In this document: positions 42,990 to 54,729 of the stretch, one piece after another
Numbering within the stretch: position 1 is the stretch's first letter
How the letters are laid out: each line of letters opens with the position of its first letter
From: Bettongia penicillata ogilbyi
Lineage: Eukaryota; Chordata; Mammalia; Diprotodontia; Potoroidae
Direction: 5' to 3'
NCBI GenBank assembly: GCA_023548195.1
Contig: JAJHZJ010000531.1
Location: 3,582,802 to 3,646,801, forward strand
DNA: 64,000 nt
Translations under genes and position numbers: made by a program
The notes under the pieces: model-generated
The model's input: only the letters and a program-made list of their open reading frames with translations
What the model was told of the DNA's origin: nothing
Database searches by the model: none

Positions 42990-44060
42990 GGATTAATCAG
43001 ACAGGTAGGAGGAGGAGAAAGAGGAAAGAGAAACAGTACAGAAGCAAAAAGTAATAAGAATATCCAGAAGAAAGCTAAGGTCAACAGCATCAAAAGCTGC
43101 AGAGAGGTCAGATAGAAGGAGGTCCCAAAAAAGACCACAAGATAGAATAGTTATGAGAATGTAGGTAACTGTGGAAAGAGCCATTTCAATCAAATGGTAG
43201 AGTCAGAAATCAGACTGTAAGGGTTTGACAAGTGAGTGGTGGGTAAGGAAGCAGATATGAGGGTTGTACATGAATCTCTCTAGAAGTTTGAATGTACATG
43301 TCAAGAGATAGATTTTGAGAGGATAGCAAAGCCAATGAGAGATTATAAAGGATAGAATAGATGAGAATATTTACATGTAAAGAAAAAGAACCAGTTGGGA
43401 AAAAGACATTGAAAATGAGAGAAAGAAATGCCTCAAGGAATAATCTCAAGAAGGAGATGGCAGGGGATGGGACCAAGAACACAAGTAGAGATAGAGGACT
43501 TGGAAGTGAGAAAGGCTAACTCTTTACCACAGATTGAAAGAGAGGAGAAGAAAAAGGGGGAATCAAGAGGGATTTTGAGGTGTGAAATAAGGAAGAAGAA
43601 AGAGCTCATGATAAATCACTCTAATTTATTCAGTAAAGTAGGAAAGAAAGACCTGCCGAGAAGGAATGCAGAAGAGACAGTATAAGAGGTTTGAGAATAA
43701 AGTTTGGAATAGACTCCAAATGTCATAGAGAGAACTGAGCAATAGAAGAATGTAGTAGAAAATCAATTAGGTAACACTGAAAGAATTTTTGAAGCAACAA
43801 AAGTCCAGTTGAGATTAAATAAGAAATATATATAGTGAACAGTTGGAAAGGTTTGAGGACTTTCCTCCAGTAGTGTTCAGCAATGTGTGAGTGGAAGAAA
43901 GAAGGATGGTAATGGAGGTAACCCATGATGTTTGTCCAGGCAAGAGCAAAGAAAGGGCAAAGGAGGAAGCGAGTGAAGAGTCATGAGTAATGTCTAGTTT
44001 AACGGGTCAATTACAGACTCAAGACTATGAAGAGATGAAATAGACCAGAGCAAGGATGTC
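42990..44060 (-). mobile_element. L2 LINE, long ORF2 relic
   Basis: aaggtcaacagcatcaaaag, ctgcagagaggtcagataga, gagtcagaaatcagactgta, gatgggaccaagaacacaag and tttattcagtaaagtaggaa keep the reversed L2 order over about 1 kb. All frames are broken; purine-biased chance frames occur on both strands. Confidence 0.7.
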
Positions 44061-44099
44061 AGAGTAGAAAAATAGGGAAGGGTGGAAGATAGGAGGATA

Positions 44100-44215
44100 A
44101 GGTGAATAGAATGTAAATGCTTGAGGGCAGAGATTGTTTCATTTTTTTATTTCTATCCTCAGTGCTTGACACAAATGCTTGTTCAGCATAATGACTGACA
44201 AATAATAAGGCTAAG
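44100..44215 (+). mobile_element. L2 LINE, 3' tip
   Basis: aatgtaaatgcttgagggca, gagattgtttcattttttta and ctatcctcagtgcttgacac. Confidence 0.8.
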
Positions 44216-45007
44216 AGGGGCTAAGACAGAGGATACAATTGAAGAACTACGATTGGAAAAGAAATTTGGACTTTTGAATCTCTCTCATTCATCCAACATT
44301 ACCATATCTCTCATAAATATACTTATATGAATGCTTACCTTTGCACATGTAACTTCCTAACTTCTTTAGCAGTGCTTTTTAAAAACCCAGGAATCGCAAA
44401 GATAATACAGAAGTGTTATAAGATAAGAAATTTAATAAATTTTGTCACTATTTCTTTTGAATGAATCACTTCTTTCACAATGGGAAGCAAGGAATAATTG
44501 AGTAATAATGAAAATTGTTGGTGGCCCAGCACTTAGATGCTTATATGTGACTTGCATTTAAGAGTAAAAATATGCAATGAGGAGAGAAAGTTACTGAAGT
44601 CACTCTTTGGGGTTATTTGTGACACAGATTCTGCTTCTAGATATTCAAAGTGGCCACCACAATTCTAATTAACTGGTCATGCACACTATTTTACAAGAGC
44701 AGACTGACTTTGGGAATGACTTTTACCCATGTTTTCAATGGGAAGATAGCTAAGATGTGTGTGTCCAATAGAGCTAACAAGAATATTTATATTTTTTATT
44801 ATATCTTTCTACAATATCCATTTCTCACTAAAGCACTTCTGTGATTACAAACTTATCATCAGAATCAATATAATTTCTATATTTCAAGTAAACAGAATTC
44901 ACATTCTCTTGTGAACTGAAATTGGTAATAGTCTCCATAGGCTTTTGCTTCAGAGATTTCATGATGGCTTAGATGCATTAAATAGCCCATAATAATGTCC
45001 TGTTAGA
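44216..45007. other. Unassigned spacer
   Basis: No feature recognised. Confidence 0.5.
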
Positions 45008-45122
45008 GAAAACTGTGGTGTTTTGAAAAGCACAGAGCCACTTAATAGCTGTGTGACTTTGTGCAATCATTTAATCTCTCTGGAGCTAAGTTTCCTCATC
45101 TGGGGATAATAATCCTTGGACA
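45008..45122 (+). mobile_element. MIR SINE fragment
   Basis: taatagctgtgtgactttgt, taatctctctggagctaagt and tttcctcatctggggataat. Confidence 0.8.
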
Positions 45123-45127
45123 TTCTA

Positions 45128-45530
45128 TCACAATTCAATTAAATAAACATTAATTACTATGTGAAAGGCACTGTGCTAGGCACAGAGGATAAAACCAAAA
45201 GCTTCTTTCTGTAAGGAGTTTCCATTTTCCTGCAGGGAAACAAATTTAAACATATAAGTCTATACAATGAAATCTGAGGAATGAACTAAGGGCATCAATA
45301 AAAGTTTCTTGAAGGAGCTGGCATCAGACTTGGCAGAAGATGCTAAGGATTCTGGGAATTAGAGGCAAAGGGAGAGTACTACATGACAAGCAGGAAGGAC
45401 TCTTATGCAAAGACATGAAGATGAGAGATGGGATACAGTTTCGAATAAGTCTCAATTTAGCAGAAACAGAGAATGTGTGAAAGGAAGAGCTGAAAAATGT
45501 AAAAGGTTATCCTGTTCTCCAGGGGTGGGA
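45128..45530 (-). mobile_element. L2 LINE, 3' end
   Basis: ggcactgtgctaggcacaga, taaggagtttccattttcct, gaaggagctggcatcagact and atgcaaagacatgaagatga. Confidence 0.82.
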
Positions 45531-45974
45531 TAACACTATGACCCTTGTCCTAGTGCCCCTCTCTCTCATCACATTCTTCTCTCTCTACACAGAGAGAAGT
45601 GCAAGAATACATTTTCTACAGTTTCTTTTCAATGGAAAAGAGACTATACAAATTTATAAGCCCAGTAATTAGAATCTTAAATAAGCGAAAGCCACCTAAT
45701 CCTAGACTGAGTAGCTGATAACTATTGTAGCTATCTACAATTTTTCAGAGCTAATTGGACCCATCATGACTTTCTTTCCACATGAAACACTCAGCCCCTA
45801 TAATCTTTAAATGAGATTTACGTCTCTCATTCCAAGGTATTCCCAAAATGATTCTCAGTTTTGTTCACTTGAGTGCATGGGACAGAACTCATTTGTTTGT
45901 TCTACAATCTCTATTTCAGAATACTGTTTGAATGCACAGTGTATTTGTAGCATTTAACACATATAACTAGGTTG
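45531..45974. other. Unassigned spacer
   Basis: No feature recognised. Confidence 0.5.
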
Positions 45975-46170
45975 TAGGGTCAAAGGATCATGGATTTGGA
46001 GGTACAAGGGACTTTATAGATTATCTAGCCTAACCCTCTAATTCTGCAGATGGGAAGGCTGAAAGGTTGAACGACTTGTCCAGGGTGACACAGATGATGA
46101 GTAGCCATGACCAAGCCAGACCTTGAGTCCAGGTCCTCTGATTCCAAAGCCAATGCTCTCTCCAAATTAT
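45975..46170 (-). mobile_element. MIR3 (Ther-2-like) SINE
   Basis: ggatcatggatttggaggta, ctgcagatgggaaggctgaa, cgacttgtccagggtgacac and gtccaggtcctctgattcca. Confidence 0.85.
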
Positions 46171-46171
46171 G

Positions 46172-46404
46172 TTGCTGTTTAGTTGTTCTCAGCCACACCT
46201 GACTCTTCATGACGCCATTTTGGGTTTTCCTGGTGCAGATACTGCAGGGACTTGCCATTTCTTTCCCCAGCTCATTTTACAGATCAGGAAGCTAAAACAA
46301 ACAGGGTTAAGTGACTTGCCGAGGGTCATGCAGCTAATGAGTGTCTGAGACCAGATTTGAACTCAGGAAGAGAAGTCCTCCTGATTCCAGGCCCAGCACT
46401 CTTG
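46172..46404 (-). mobile_element. MAR1 SINE, near full length
   Basis: ttgctgtttagttgttctca, ttcatgacgccattttgggt, ttgccatttctttccccagc and ctcctgattccaggcccagc. Confidence 0.96.
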
Positions 46405-46694
46405 CTAAATACTTATGCCTGTCTTCTCTTCCTCCATAAAAAAATAAAGATAGACTACAGGTAGATAGTGAAGGACTTCCAATGATGGCCAAAGGAGGTC
46501 ATGCTTCATCTAGAGACAGTACAAGCCAATGATTCTTCTTCAGCAAGTGAGCCGTATGGTCAAAACCGTGATGTAGTAATATTATTTTGGCAACTTTGTG
46601 ATTGGAAAGAGAAGAGAATAGGAACTATTATAAACAAATACTGATAAATCAAGTAGCCGATAAACTGTTCCTTTTAATTCAACGAATATGTATT

Positions 46695-46855
46695 AATATT
46701 GTCATAGAAATCATTCTCCTTGTACCACTTACTTCAGTCTGCATCTGTTCATATAAGTCTTTCCATGTCTTCTTGAAACCTAATTCTTGATTTCTAACAG
46801 CACAACAGCAATCTATTACATTCATATGTAATAACTTTTTTGAAAAGTGTAAGAA
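46695..46855 (-). mobile_element. L1 ORF2 3' fragment
   Basis: cttcagtctgcatctgttca, tataagtctttccatgtctt and attacattcatatgtaataa match the reversed L1 ORF2 tip (also seen at 40730-40830). Confidence 0.7.
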
Positions 46856-46952
46856 TAATGACCAATACAATGACTGGCCATGGTCCTGACAGATATTCTG
46901 ACAGAAAGATATAGATTTAAGGCATAAAATGAGAGAGATATACGTATGTATG

Positions 46953-46998
46953 TGTGTGTACTATGTGTGTATTTGTGTGTGTGTGTGTGTGTGTGTGT
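46953..46998 (+). repeat. (TG)n microsatellite, interrupted
   Basis: TG run with tactatg interruptions; the last 26 bp are pure. Confidence 0.95.
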
Positions 46999-47309
46999 AA
47001 AACATCAATGAGGAAATTAGTTTTGCCTGGCTATGCATACTTGCTGAAAAGAATTTGTTTTTCTTTTCTTTTTTTCAAAATGTGGAAGTAGAAAGAAGAT
47101 AAGATGAATATCTGCTCATTTAAATTTTTAAATGGGGTGGGGAATATTACAGATGAAATTTTGCACATATTTTCAGATGAGACACTGTATTATTCATTTT
47201 GCTCAATTGTTTTACTTTGTTAGAAGAAATCTCTCATGACATGGGAAGTGATCTGCAAATGTTTGTAATACAAAAATACAGCTCATCAATTAAAAATTTT
47301 ACCAAATTA

Positions 47310-47482
47310 ATTAATCACCTAGTAAGTATCAAGCATTGTGCTAGGTTAGAGGTATACAAAGACAAAAAGAAAGCTATCCCTGCTACACCAGTTTATACTC
47401 TACTGGAGGGGTCTGGGGGAGACACAGATAAGTAAATACAAAATATATTCAAAATACATTAAAAAGTAATGGAGAAGGATTC
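47310..47482 (-). mobile_element. L2 LINE, 3' end
   Basis: cacctagtaagtatcaagca, ttgtgctaggttagaggtat and tatactctactggaggggtc. Confidence 0.75.
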
Positions 47483-48594
47483 CTCTCCGATGCCTACACC
47501 CCTATAAATACATCCTATATTTCCTTTAGAAGACTTACCTTGTCTAAGTTTTGAGCCAGAGCTAAGCTCTCCCTGAGATCTTGCATTTACATTGGAGATC
47601 ACGAAAATTTTTTGTTACTTTGACAAGGTCACCAAAATGTTATAAAGTCAATCCTGTCATAAGACATCTTGGATTTGATGTGATTAGCTTCTCACCTCTG
47701 CATAAGCAATAGCTGCAGCAAAGGTGAATCCATTTTAAACTGAGGTATTGAACAACTTTATCCATTGTGACCTTTTTACTATTCTAAACTTCCCCTTTGA
47801 TGCTGAAGGTTGGTCACATCTCCGTTTTCCCCTGAGGTATTCATATTTGATGCAGAAAACTTCCTAGCATAGCAATTTCTTGATTCTGAGTTCTTCATAG
47901 GCCCATGAAATGAACCTTCCAAGACATTCCAAAGATGTATATATAGTCTTTCATTCTCTAAATTTTTTTTTCAGACTCCACATTTACCTTTTTGATTAAG
48001 CAGAGAATAATTTTCTGATCTTCCAACATGCATGTGTCATTTAATTGCAAAGGCTTTGAAAGCAAAATTCTTGACTCAAGGTTTTGTTTTGTTTTTTTTA
48101 ATAGCTAAGCAATAGTGTAATCATAATGATGAGTTTGGGTTCCACAGAAGAGGTGAATAAATGCCCATTGCTCCTTTCATTAGAAAGGTGAAGAACTATA
48201 GGTGTGAAATTTTACATATGCTGTCATAAGTGATAGGTATGTTGGGTGGTCTACTGAATTGGATTTTTTAAAAGAGAAAGCTCATTGAATGGGATCAAAT
48301 ATTGAGAAAGAACTGGTGTAAGAAAAAAAGGGATCAATAAAATGAAAACAAACACATAAACATGAGTAAGTGATGCCTGTTACTTCAAATGTGCCCAAGA
48401 AATGAGGACTCTTACTTTTCTAGTATTTAAGTGAGTCTTTTTTTCATTACTGGTATAAAAACTGAGTATTTGCTGTATTGGAACATATCCTATTTATAAT
48501 CTCTCTGCATAACTAGTTTGACTCTATTGAATAAATTGACTTGTTACCACGTAGTTGCTAAATAACAATTTCTTATTTGTGCCTTCACAATCAG
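47483..48594. other. Unassigned spacer
   Basis: No repeat or exon recognised in about 1.1 kb. Confidence 0.5.
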
Positions 48595-48722
48595 ATAGAA
48601 TTTTACATGTTATTTGATTTAATTCTCACAATAATTCTTGAGGTAAGTAGCGAAAATATAATTATCCTTCTTTTATAGATAAGGAAATTGAGACTTCAAA
48701 ATTGTAAGTGATTTCTATGGAC
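48595..48722 (-). mobile_element. MIR SINE
   Basis: aattctcacaataattcttg, gataaggaaattgagacttc. Confidence 0.75.
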
Positions 48723-49359
48723 AACAGGCAATCATTGAAAGTTTTTAAAACTGAAATAAAACTGGAGAAATAGCCAGGAATGCTAGTAAATAACAGTGCT
48801 ATTTAACAGAGTTATTTAATTATATCTTAGAACTTCTTATAGATATTGTTCTTAAAGGTTAGTCAGTCTTGCAAAGGAGCCCATGGCATTGGTGAAAACA
48901 CTGACGAAAACAGGATCAAACCCAGAGTCTCAGAGCATTCCCAGGGACAAACACATTTGGGCAAATCAAAATTTTCCGCAAAAGTGGAGACACTGGCTGT
49001 GTTGTTCTCGTATCAGTTCTGAGGATCTGGTAACCTTCAGAGAGGCCTCACAACAGTTTCTGATCTAGACTCATAACTCCTCTTCTTCTATACAAATTAT
49101 CCCCAAAATACTCCCCAAATTTCAGTTTCTTCAGTTTCTCTGTTATCTCCTTAGGCCCACCCCTCTTCCATTCCTTTATTAAGGAACATGGTAGGTGCTT
49201 ATTAAGCACTTACTGAGGTTTGATTCTCCTGGATGTTGAGTTGTGCCTCACTGAGTGACCAACCTGACTTGAGAGTGGGCCTCATCTGACTTGAGAACTG
49301 GGTTTGAAGAAAGAAAGTGAAATTTCTCTCCTTCAGGGACTAGCTAATGTGTCATCTCC
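48723..49359. other. Unassigned spacer
   Basis: A short L2-like word (ggtaggtgcttattaagcac) at about 49191 is the only signal. Confidence 0.45.
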
Positions 49360-49440
49360 TTCCTGATACCTCATGCCATCTTCAAAGAAACCTTTCTTCT
49401 TCTATTTTATCTGAACCTCGCCTCTGCCCTTGTCCCAACT
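49360..49440 (+). mobile_element. Possible L2 piece, left of a MAR1
   Basis: ctgatacctcatgccatctt and caaagaaacctttcttcttc suit the L2 aagccttccctga region. The copy may continue after the MAR1 at 49690. Confidence 0.4.
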
Positions 49441-49687
49441 TGTTGCTGTTCAGTTGTTTTCATTGTTTCTGATCCTTCATGGCCCCATCTGGGGTTTTCT
49501 TGGCAAAGAGACTACAGTAGTTTCCCCTTTCCTATTCCAACTCATTTTACAAATGAGGAAACTGAGGCAAACAGGGTTAAGTGATTAGCTGGCCAACACA
49601 CAGCTAGTAAGAGTCTGAGGGCAGATTTGAATTCAGGTCATCCTGACTCCAGGGCCAGTGTCTTATCCATTATATCACCTACTGCCC
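49441..49687 (-). mobile_element. MAR1 SINE, full length
   Basis: ttgttgctgttcagttgttt, catggccccatctggggttt, gaggaaactgaggcaaacag and gacagggc-like ctccagggccagtgtcttat, ending at the head ctactgccc. Confidence 0.96.
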
Positions 49688-49689
49688 AA

Positions 49690-49930
49690 TGTACCTTATA
49701 TCTTATTCATTTATGTGAATATCACATCTCATGTATTAAACTTGCTTGTATATGTTTTCTCCACACTTAACACAATGCTAAGACATGGTAATGATTTAAT
49801 GAATTTTTAATGAGGTTAACTTTTAACTTAATTGGACTTGATTAAACCACAAGCTTCTTGAGGTCTAGGACAATGACTTTTCGTCATTATATTCTTAGGG
49901 CCTTCCATTGTGTCTTTCACATACTTTGCT
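49690..49930 (+). mobile_element. L2 LINE, 3' end
   Basis: accacaagcttcttgaggtc, taggacaatgacttttcgtc and agggccttccattgtgtctt are L2 3'-tip words. The upstream part is AT-rich and weak. Confidence 0.6.
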
Positions 49931-50989
49931 ATTTTTTAACCATTGCTTTGAGGGTGTTGCTTCTGAGTAGAATTGCAGAATTTCAGCAAACTGTGTAGTT
50001 GATTGTGCCAACTTGTACTTTGCATTGTCAGGAAGCATCATAGTGATCTATACCATCAACTGAACTAGGCTAATCCCAGATTGAATAGCCATTATCTTTT
50101 ATGGCACAGAATAAATTAGCTCATTGCTCAGCCCCAGCATAGCTATGTTCTCTTTGTTGTCCTCAGTGCACACTACAGATACTCTTTACTCTGAAATGTT
50201 CTATAAGATTGAAGATAGCTATGGTGAAAAGTGATCTCAAGAAAGCAGGCACTGATTGGGGTCTGGTTATCTTGCCACTAGATAGTTGTAGGACTTCTTA
50301 TCCTTAGTTTCATCATCTATGAAGAAACAGACATTCAAGCATGGAAACAGATAATTACTAAAGTTTCTTTCAGTTCTGTAGCCTGAGAAAGTCTGGAATG
50401 GTCATTAGATGGGCTTCACTATGGTCTGTGTCTTGCTGTGCTTGATTCTCTGATGCTTTGCTTACAATGTAGACTGCCATTACACATAGCAGGTAGAAAG
50501 CCTAAATATCTGTCTTATATGGAAACTAATAGGCTTCTCTTGCAGCATTTTCATCCCAGCCTTGCTAAAAATCCTCAGAGCAACAAATGACAAGGGAATT
50601 CTAGGGTGTGTACAGCAATGGACCTTAATTTTTAAGAAGACCGACCAAGAGAATAGTAGAATAAAGTCTCAAAGAGTGATTTTTTTTTTCTCAGAATGGA
50701 GGGGGTGTAAACTCAGATGTGTCAAAGCTTGAAACATCTCCCTTCCTTTCTATGCTTGGGAAAAAAAGCCCTGAAACAATAGATATGTAATAATGGTTGT
50801 TTAATTGAGTTGTCGGTGGAACATATTTCTCCTACTATACAGAGCTTGATAAACACAATGTTAGAGGTAAGGATTGGGATGGGAATATAAACTGGAGCCA
50901 TGATTTCATTGGTGTAGGTAGTTTCAAATAAGAAATGTCATCTAGAAATATAGGCCTGCATCTTCTCTGCAAATTATAGCCTTCCAGAG
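49931..50989. other. Unassigned spacer
   Basis: No feature recognised in about 1 kb. Confidence 0.5.
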
Positions 50990-51115
50990 TTTGCTAGAGC
51001 AGTGAGAGGTTAAATATTTTGCCCAGGGTCAAACAGCCAGTGTATGTCAGAGACAGGATGTAAACCTGTGTGTCTTCCTTGTTTTGAGGACAACTCTCAA
51101 TACTAACCAGGGCTC
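50990..51115 (-). mobile_element. MIR SINE
   Basis: agtgagaggttaaatatttt, gcccagggtcaaacagccag and gacaggatgtaaacctgtgt. Confidence 0.82.
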
Positions 51116-51469
51116 AATAACGAAAAGAAATCTCATAATTTTACAACATACAAACACTAAAAAGAAACTGAAACGGTGTTTTCTCAGTTTTCTGATGTCA
51201 CCATTGCACTAGAGATCTTTTACATCTTCTGAGGTCTGCAAAGATGAAGATAGAAAGTGGAGAGTCATAAATATAACAACTCCTGAGTGGCAATGGGAAG
51301 CAGAAACCTCAGTCACTCAGAGCGAGAAAGGAAAGATTGGCAAGAGAAGTCATGGACAACTCCTTTTCCTGTTGCTTACTTGGCCTGGCTTTACCCCAGC
51401 TAACTGGTTCTTGTTGCCTAGAACATTCCTTCTGTCTCATAGCATGCTGTGACTCAAAATACAAACAAT
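51116..51469. other. Unassigned spacer
   Basis: No feature recognised. Confidence 0.45.
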
Positions 51470-51790
51470 ATTTCTTTTTTTCCCTTTGCCTTCTCTTTGA
51501 GTTTATTTTGCTTCTGACTAATGTCATTCGTAACCTATTCTCCTTATTCCCCCCTTTTCCCTTAACCCATTTTCCTCCTATTTCTCTTTCAGGTAAGATA
51601 TATTTCTATAACCTACTATGTTCATATGTATTCTTCTCTCCTTTAACCAGTTTAGATGAGAGTGAGATTTATGTATCATCTACACCCCACTCCATCCTTG
51701 TGGAATAAACTCTTTGCTCACTCCATGTATGTGAGATCATTTTCCTCCTTCTTCCTCTTCCTCACTCCCAGAAGACTAGATCTCTTGATT
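51470..51790 (-). mobile_element. L1/HAL1 internal fragment
   Basis: Pyrimidine-rich plus strand with caggtaagatatatttctat and gatgagagtgagatttatgt, parallel to ctgtaagataggtttttata and gatgagagtaagcttcacgt in the 3' region of the HAL1-type element at 14070-14160. Confidence 0.6.
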
Positions 51791-51904
51791 CCCCCCACAA
51801 GCTCTTACCAACTCCACCCTTCATACAGACTTGGGGCATTGAATAATCAGTTTCCAATGATAATGAGAGTCCCATGCAAATGGGTTTTTAAGCAGAGGTT
51901 ACAC

Positions 51905-51998
51905 TCTTTGCTGTTGTTGTCTTTATGCTTGTTTCTCCTTTCTTCTTAAAGAAGACCAGTGACATCATGAGGTGTAATTGGATTTCACCTCAGATCCA
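51905..51998 (-). mobile_element. RTE/BovB LINE, 3' tip
   Basis: cttcttaaagaagaccagtg and acatcatgaggtgtaattgg correspond to the end of the RTE seen at 17866 (aagaggaccaaaatgacgtc). Confidence 0.7.
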
Positions 51999-52690
51999 AA
52001 ATCTTATCTCTTAAGGTTATACCTAGAAGAAATGAAGAAAGAGATTTTTTAAATGAAATAAAAGCTCTACAATGTTTTGGGGTATGATGCAATCAATATA
52101 ATGTCATCCACAAACAGTAGCATCTGGAATATATCACTATCTATAAGGAATCCTTGTTCAATGCAAATACAATGATTGATCTTCATCATAGTGACAAATA
52201 CTTAGGTAAATATGCATTTCTCTGCTTTATGTTTTACCTCATGTTTATTATGAGGGTTAATGAATCATCTAGAATGATTTTGGCAGACACCTTTTTGAAA
52301 AGAGCCTGTAAGGCAATGTTTTGTTTGGTTGAGTCAAATGCTTCTTGTAATGAACAAATGATCAACACAATGAGATCTTATATTCTCTATGTTGTGAGAG
52401 GGTGAAAATGTGTTCCACTATTGAATATTGTTTGAGTAATCCTACTTGTTCCCAATGAATACCCTCAATTTGCATTTGGTCAGTCATTTAGTCATGTCTG
52501 ACCCTTCAAGTCCCATGGGGTTTTCTTGGAAAAAATAATGGACTGGTTTGCTATTTCCTTCTCCAGTGAAATTTGCATATAGCTGATGTTACTAAATATT
52601 TTGTGTAGATAAAAGAATAGGTAGAAGGGCTGGCAATTAGCAATACCTATGGAAGGGTTTTACTAAAGTTTGAGATTTTTTTAAGACTTT
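51999..52690 (-). mobile_element. RTE-clade LINE, reverse-transcriptase region
   Basis: The minus strand, with a few frame changes, encodes in order QPFYLFFYLHKIFSN, EQVGLLKQYS, VEHIFTLSQHREYK, AFDSTKQNIALQAL and LLFVDDIILIAS. These are the RTE/BovB RT blocks (NYRPI-LL-YK-F, EQAGFR-FST-DHI, KAFDSV, FADDI-LI). The fourth residue of the FADD box is conserved but the A is V. A MAR1 piece (52478-52567) interrupts it, and the region between the RT and the 3' tip is deleted. Confidence 0.82.
52478..52567 (-). mobile_element. MAR1 SINE piece inside the RTE
   Basis: tcagtcatttagtcatgtct, gacccttcaagtcccatggg and gactggtttgctatttcctt, flanked by AATTTGCAT at 52468-52476 and at about 52569-52577, which is a likely target duplication. 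Confidence 0.88.
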
Positions 52691-52760
52691 TATATCTTCT
52701 CATTCATATACCTTCACAACTATATCACTTCAGCATAAATCTCTATATATAAATACTATA

Positions 52761-52802
<42 letters not shown>
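52761..52802 (+). repeat. (TG)n microsatellite
   Basis: About 19 uninterrupted TG units. Confidence 0.98.
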
Positions 52803-52804
<2 letters not shown>

Positions 52805-52892
52805 CTCCTCTAACATGACTTTTTTCCTGGCTTTGTTTCCCTTAGCCCCCTTTCTCCATCCTTTATATTAGCTGCCCTAATAATGATGATGC

Positions 52893-53012
52893 CTAAACTA
52901 TTTTGAGAATTTGGTCCTATATCAATCAAATTGCCAAAGGGTTACTCTATAGAGCTAGAAGAAATAGCAGCTAAGTTTCTTTAGAAGAAATAAAGGTTTA
53001 GAATCTTAAATG
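52893..53012 (+). mobile_element. Old L1 ORF2, left part
   Basis: ctattttgagaatttggtcc, tatatcaatcaaattgccaa and agggttactctatagagcta match L1 ORF2. The copy is interrupted by the younger L1 and continues at 54744 with aaataatgaggaaaagtagg. Confidence 0.85.
52999..53012. repeat. Target-site duplication, left copy
   Basis: TAGAATCTTAAATG, identical to 54730-54743. Confidence 0.95.
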
Positions 53013-54729
53013 GGGGAGGAGCCAAGATGGTGGAGTAGAAAGATTCACATATGCTAGCTCCGAACCCACAGCCCATAAATTACCTGTAAAGAGGAACTCC
53101 CAACAAATTCTAGAGCAGTGGAAGCTGCACAACAATGGAGTAGAGGAGATTTCTGTTCCAGAGAGCCCTGAAAAACAGACACTAAAGGTCCATCATGCAC
53201 CGGACCCAGAGCAGAGCCCAGCCCTCCCTTGGCCACATGGCACCGAGAGGAGCAGATCTGAGCAGTCTTCAGGGATGGAATCTCTGGCGCCCATGAAGGT
53301 CCCTCAACCCACAGGCACTACAGGTCAGTGAGAGAGACTTCTGGGCTGGCCAAGAGAGGAGCAGGGTGTCTCCATAACTCAGGCCCCCTTGGGAGGCAGA
53401 CTGGCACTCCCAAAGTAGACAGGAGCTTGGATCCATTGTTGAAGGTCTCCGCATAAACCCCCTGAAGGAACTGAGCCCTGTGAGGTGGCCCTGCCCCTAC
53501 CTGAGAACCTGAACTTAATCTCTCACACTGAATAGCAGCCCTGCCCACCACTGAAAGCCCTGAGGCTGGGGAACAGCATTTGAATCTCAGACCCCAAGCA
53601 CTAGTGAGGCAGGGGTGGAGAGGAATCTCAGAAGTCAAGTAACTGGCTGGGAAAATGCCCAGAAAAGGGAAAAAAAATAAGACCATAGAAGGTTACTTTC
53701 TTGGTGAACAGATATTTCCTCCTTTCCTTTTGGATGAGGAAGAACAATGCTTACCATCAGGGAAAGACACAGAAGTCAAGGCCTCTGTATCTCAAACATC
53801 TGACATAGATATTCAATGGGCTCAGGCCATGGAAGAGCTCAAAAAGGATTTTGAAAATCAAGTTAGACAGGTGGAGGAAAAACTGGGAAGAGAAATGAGA
53901 GAGATGCAAGAAAAGCATGAAAAATGGGTCAATACCTTCCTAAAGGAGACCCAAAAAAGTGCTGAAGAAAATAACACCTTGAAAAATAGGCTCACTCAAT
54001 TGGCAAAAGAGGTTCAAAAAGCCAATGAGGAGAAGAATGCTTTCAAAAGCAGAATTAGCCAAATGGAAAAAGAGGTTCAAAAGCTCACTGAAAAAAATAG
54101 TTCTCTCAAAATTAGAATGGAACAGATGGAGTCTAAGGACTTTATGAGAAACCAAGAAATCACAAAGCAAAACCAAAAGAATGAAAAAATGGAAGATAAT
54201 GTGAAACATCTCATTGGAAATACAACCGACCTGGAAAGTAGATCCAGGAAAGACAATTTAAAAATTATGGGACTACCTGAAAGCCATGATCAAAAAAAGA
54301 GCCTACACATCATCTTTCATGAAATTATCAAGGAAAACTGCCCTGATATTCTACAACCAGAGGGCAAAATAAGTATTCAAGGAATACACCCAATCACCAC
54401 CAGAAAGAGATCCAAAAAGAGAAACTCCTAGGAACATTGTAGCCAAATTCCAGAATTCCCAGGTCAAGGAGAAAATATTGCCAGCAGCTAGAAAGAAACA
54501 ATTCAAGTATTGTGGGAATACAATCAGGATAACACAACAAGATCTAGCAGCTTCTACATTAAGGAATCAAAGGGCATGGAATATGATATTCCAGAAGTCA
54601 AAGGAACTAGGACTCAAACCAAGAATCACCTACCCAGCAAAACTGAGTATAATACTTCAGGAGAAAAAAATGGTCTTTCAATGAAATAGAGGACTTTCAA
54701 GCATTCTTGATGAAAAGACTAGAGCTGAA
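53013..54729 (+). mobile_element. L1 copy complete at its 5' end but truncated at its 3' end inside ORF1
   Basis: It starts ggggaggagccaagatgg, the same 5' end as the HAL1-type element, followed by about 640 bp of GC-richer 5' UTR and ORF1 from 53655. The inserted sequence stops at actagagctgaa, about 30 bp short of the usual ORF1 end. There is no ORF2, no 3' UTR and no poly(A). Perfect 14-bp direct repeats flank it. This is the reverse of the usual 5'-truncated L1. Confidence 0.92.
53655..54729 (+). pseudogene. L1 ORF1p, frameshifted and truncated
   Basis: The ATG at 53655 (context gggaaaATGCCC) opens 258 codons: a lysine-rich N-terminus (MPRKGKKNK), an acidic FLLDEEE segment, a long heptad coiled coil at about residues 55-195 (ELKKDFENQ, KNRLTQLAKEV, ISQMEKEVQKL) and the RRM start NLKIMGLPES at about 201-210. 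A frameshift near 54390 spoils the RRM end and the frame stops at 54431. The C-terminal domain continues in another frame (54478-54684: KKQFKYCGNTIRIT, RNQRAWNMIFQKSKELG), with a second shift near its end. It is closer to intact than the HAL1-type copy. ORF1p is the L1 RNA-binding trimer; this copy is presumed non-functional. Confidence 0.93.

Noticed and set aside
51337..51949. 123- and 97-codon plus-strand frames with hydrophobic segments
   Set aside because: They run across the pyrimidine-rich antisense of an L1/HAL1 fragment and the RTE 3' tip.
53655..54431. Host gene encoding a coiled-coil protein
   Set aside because: The protein is L1 ORF1p (coiled coil, then NLKIMGLPES RRM) and lies in an L1 insertion with target duplications.
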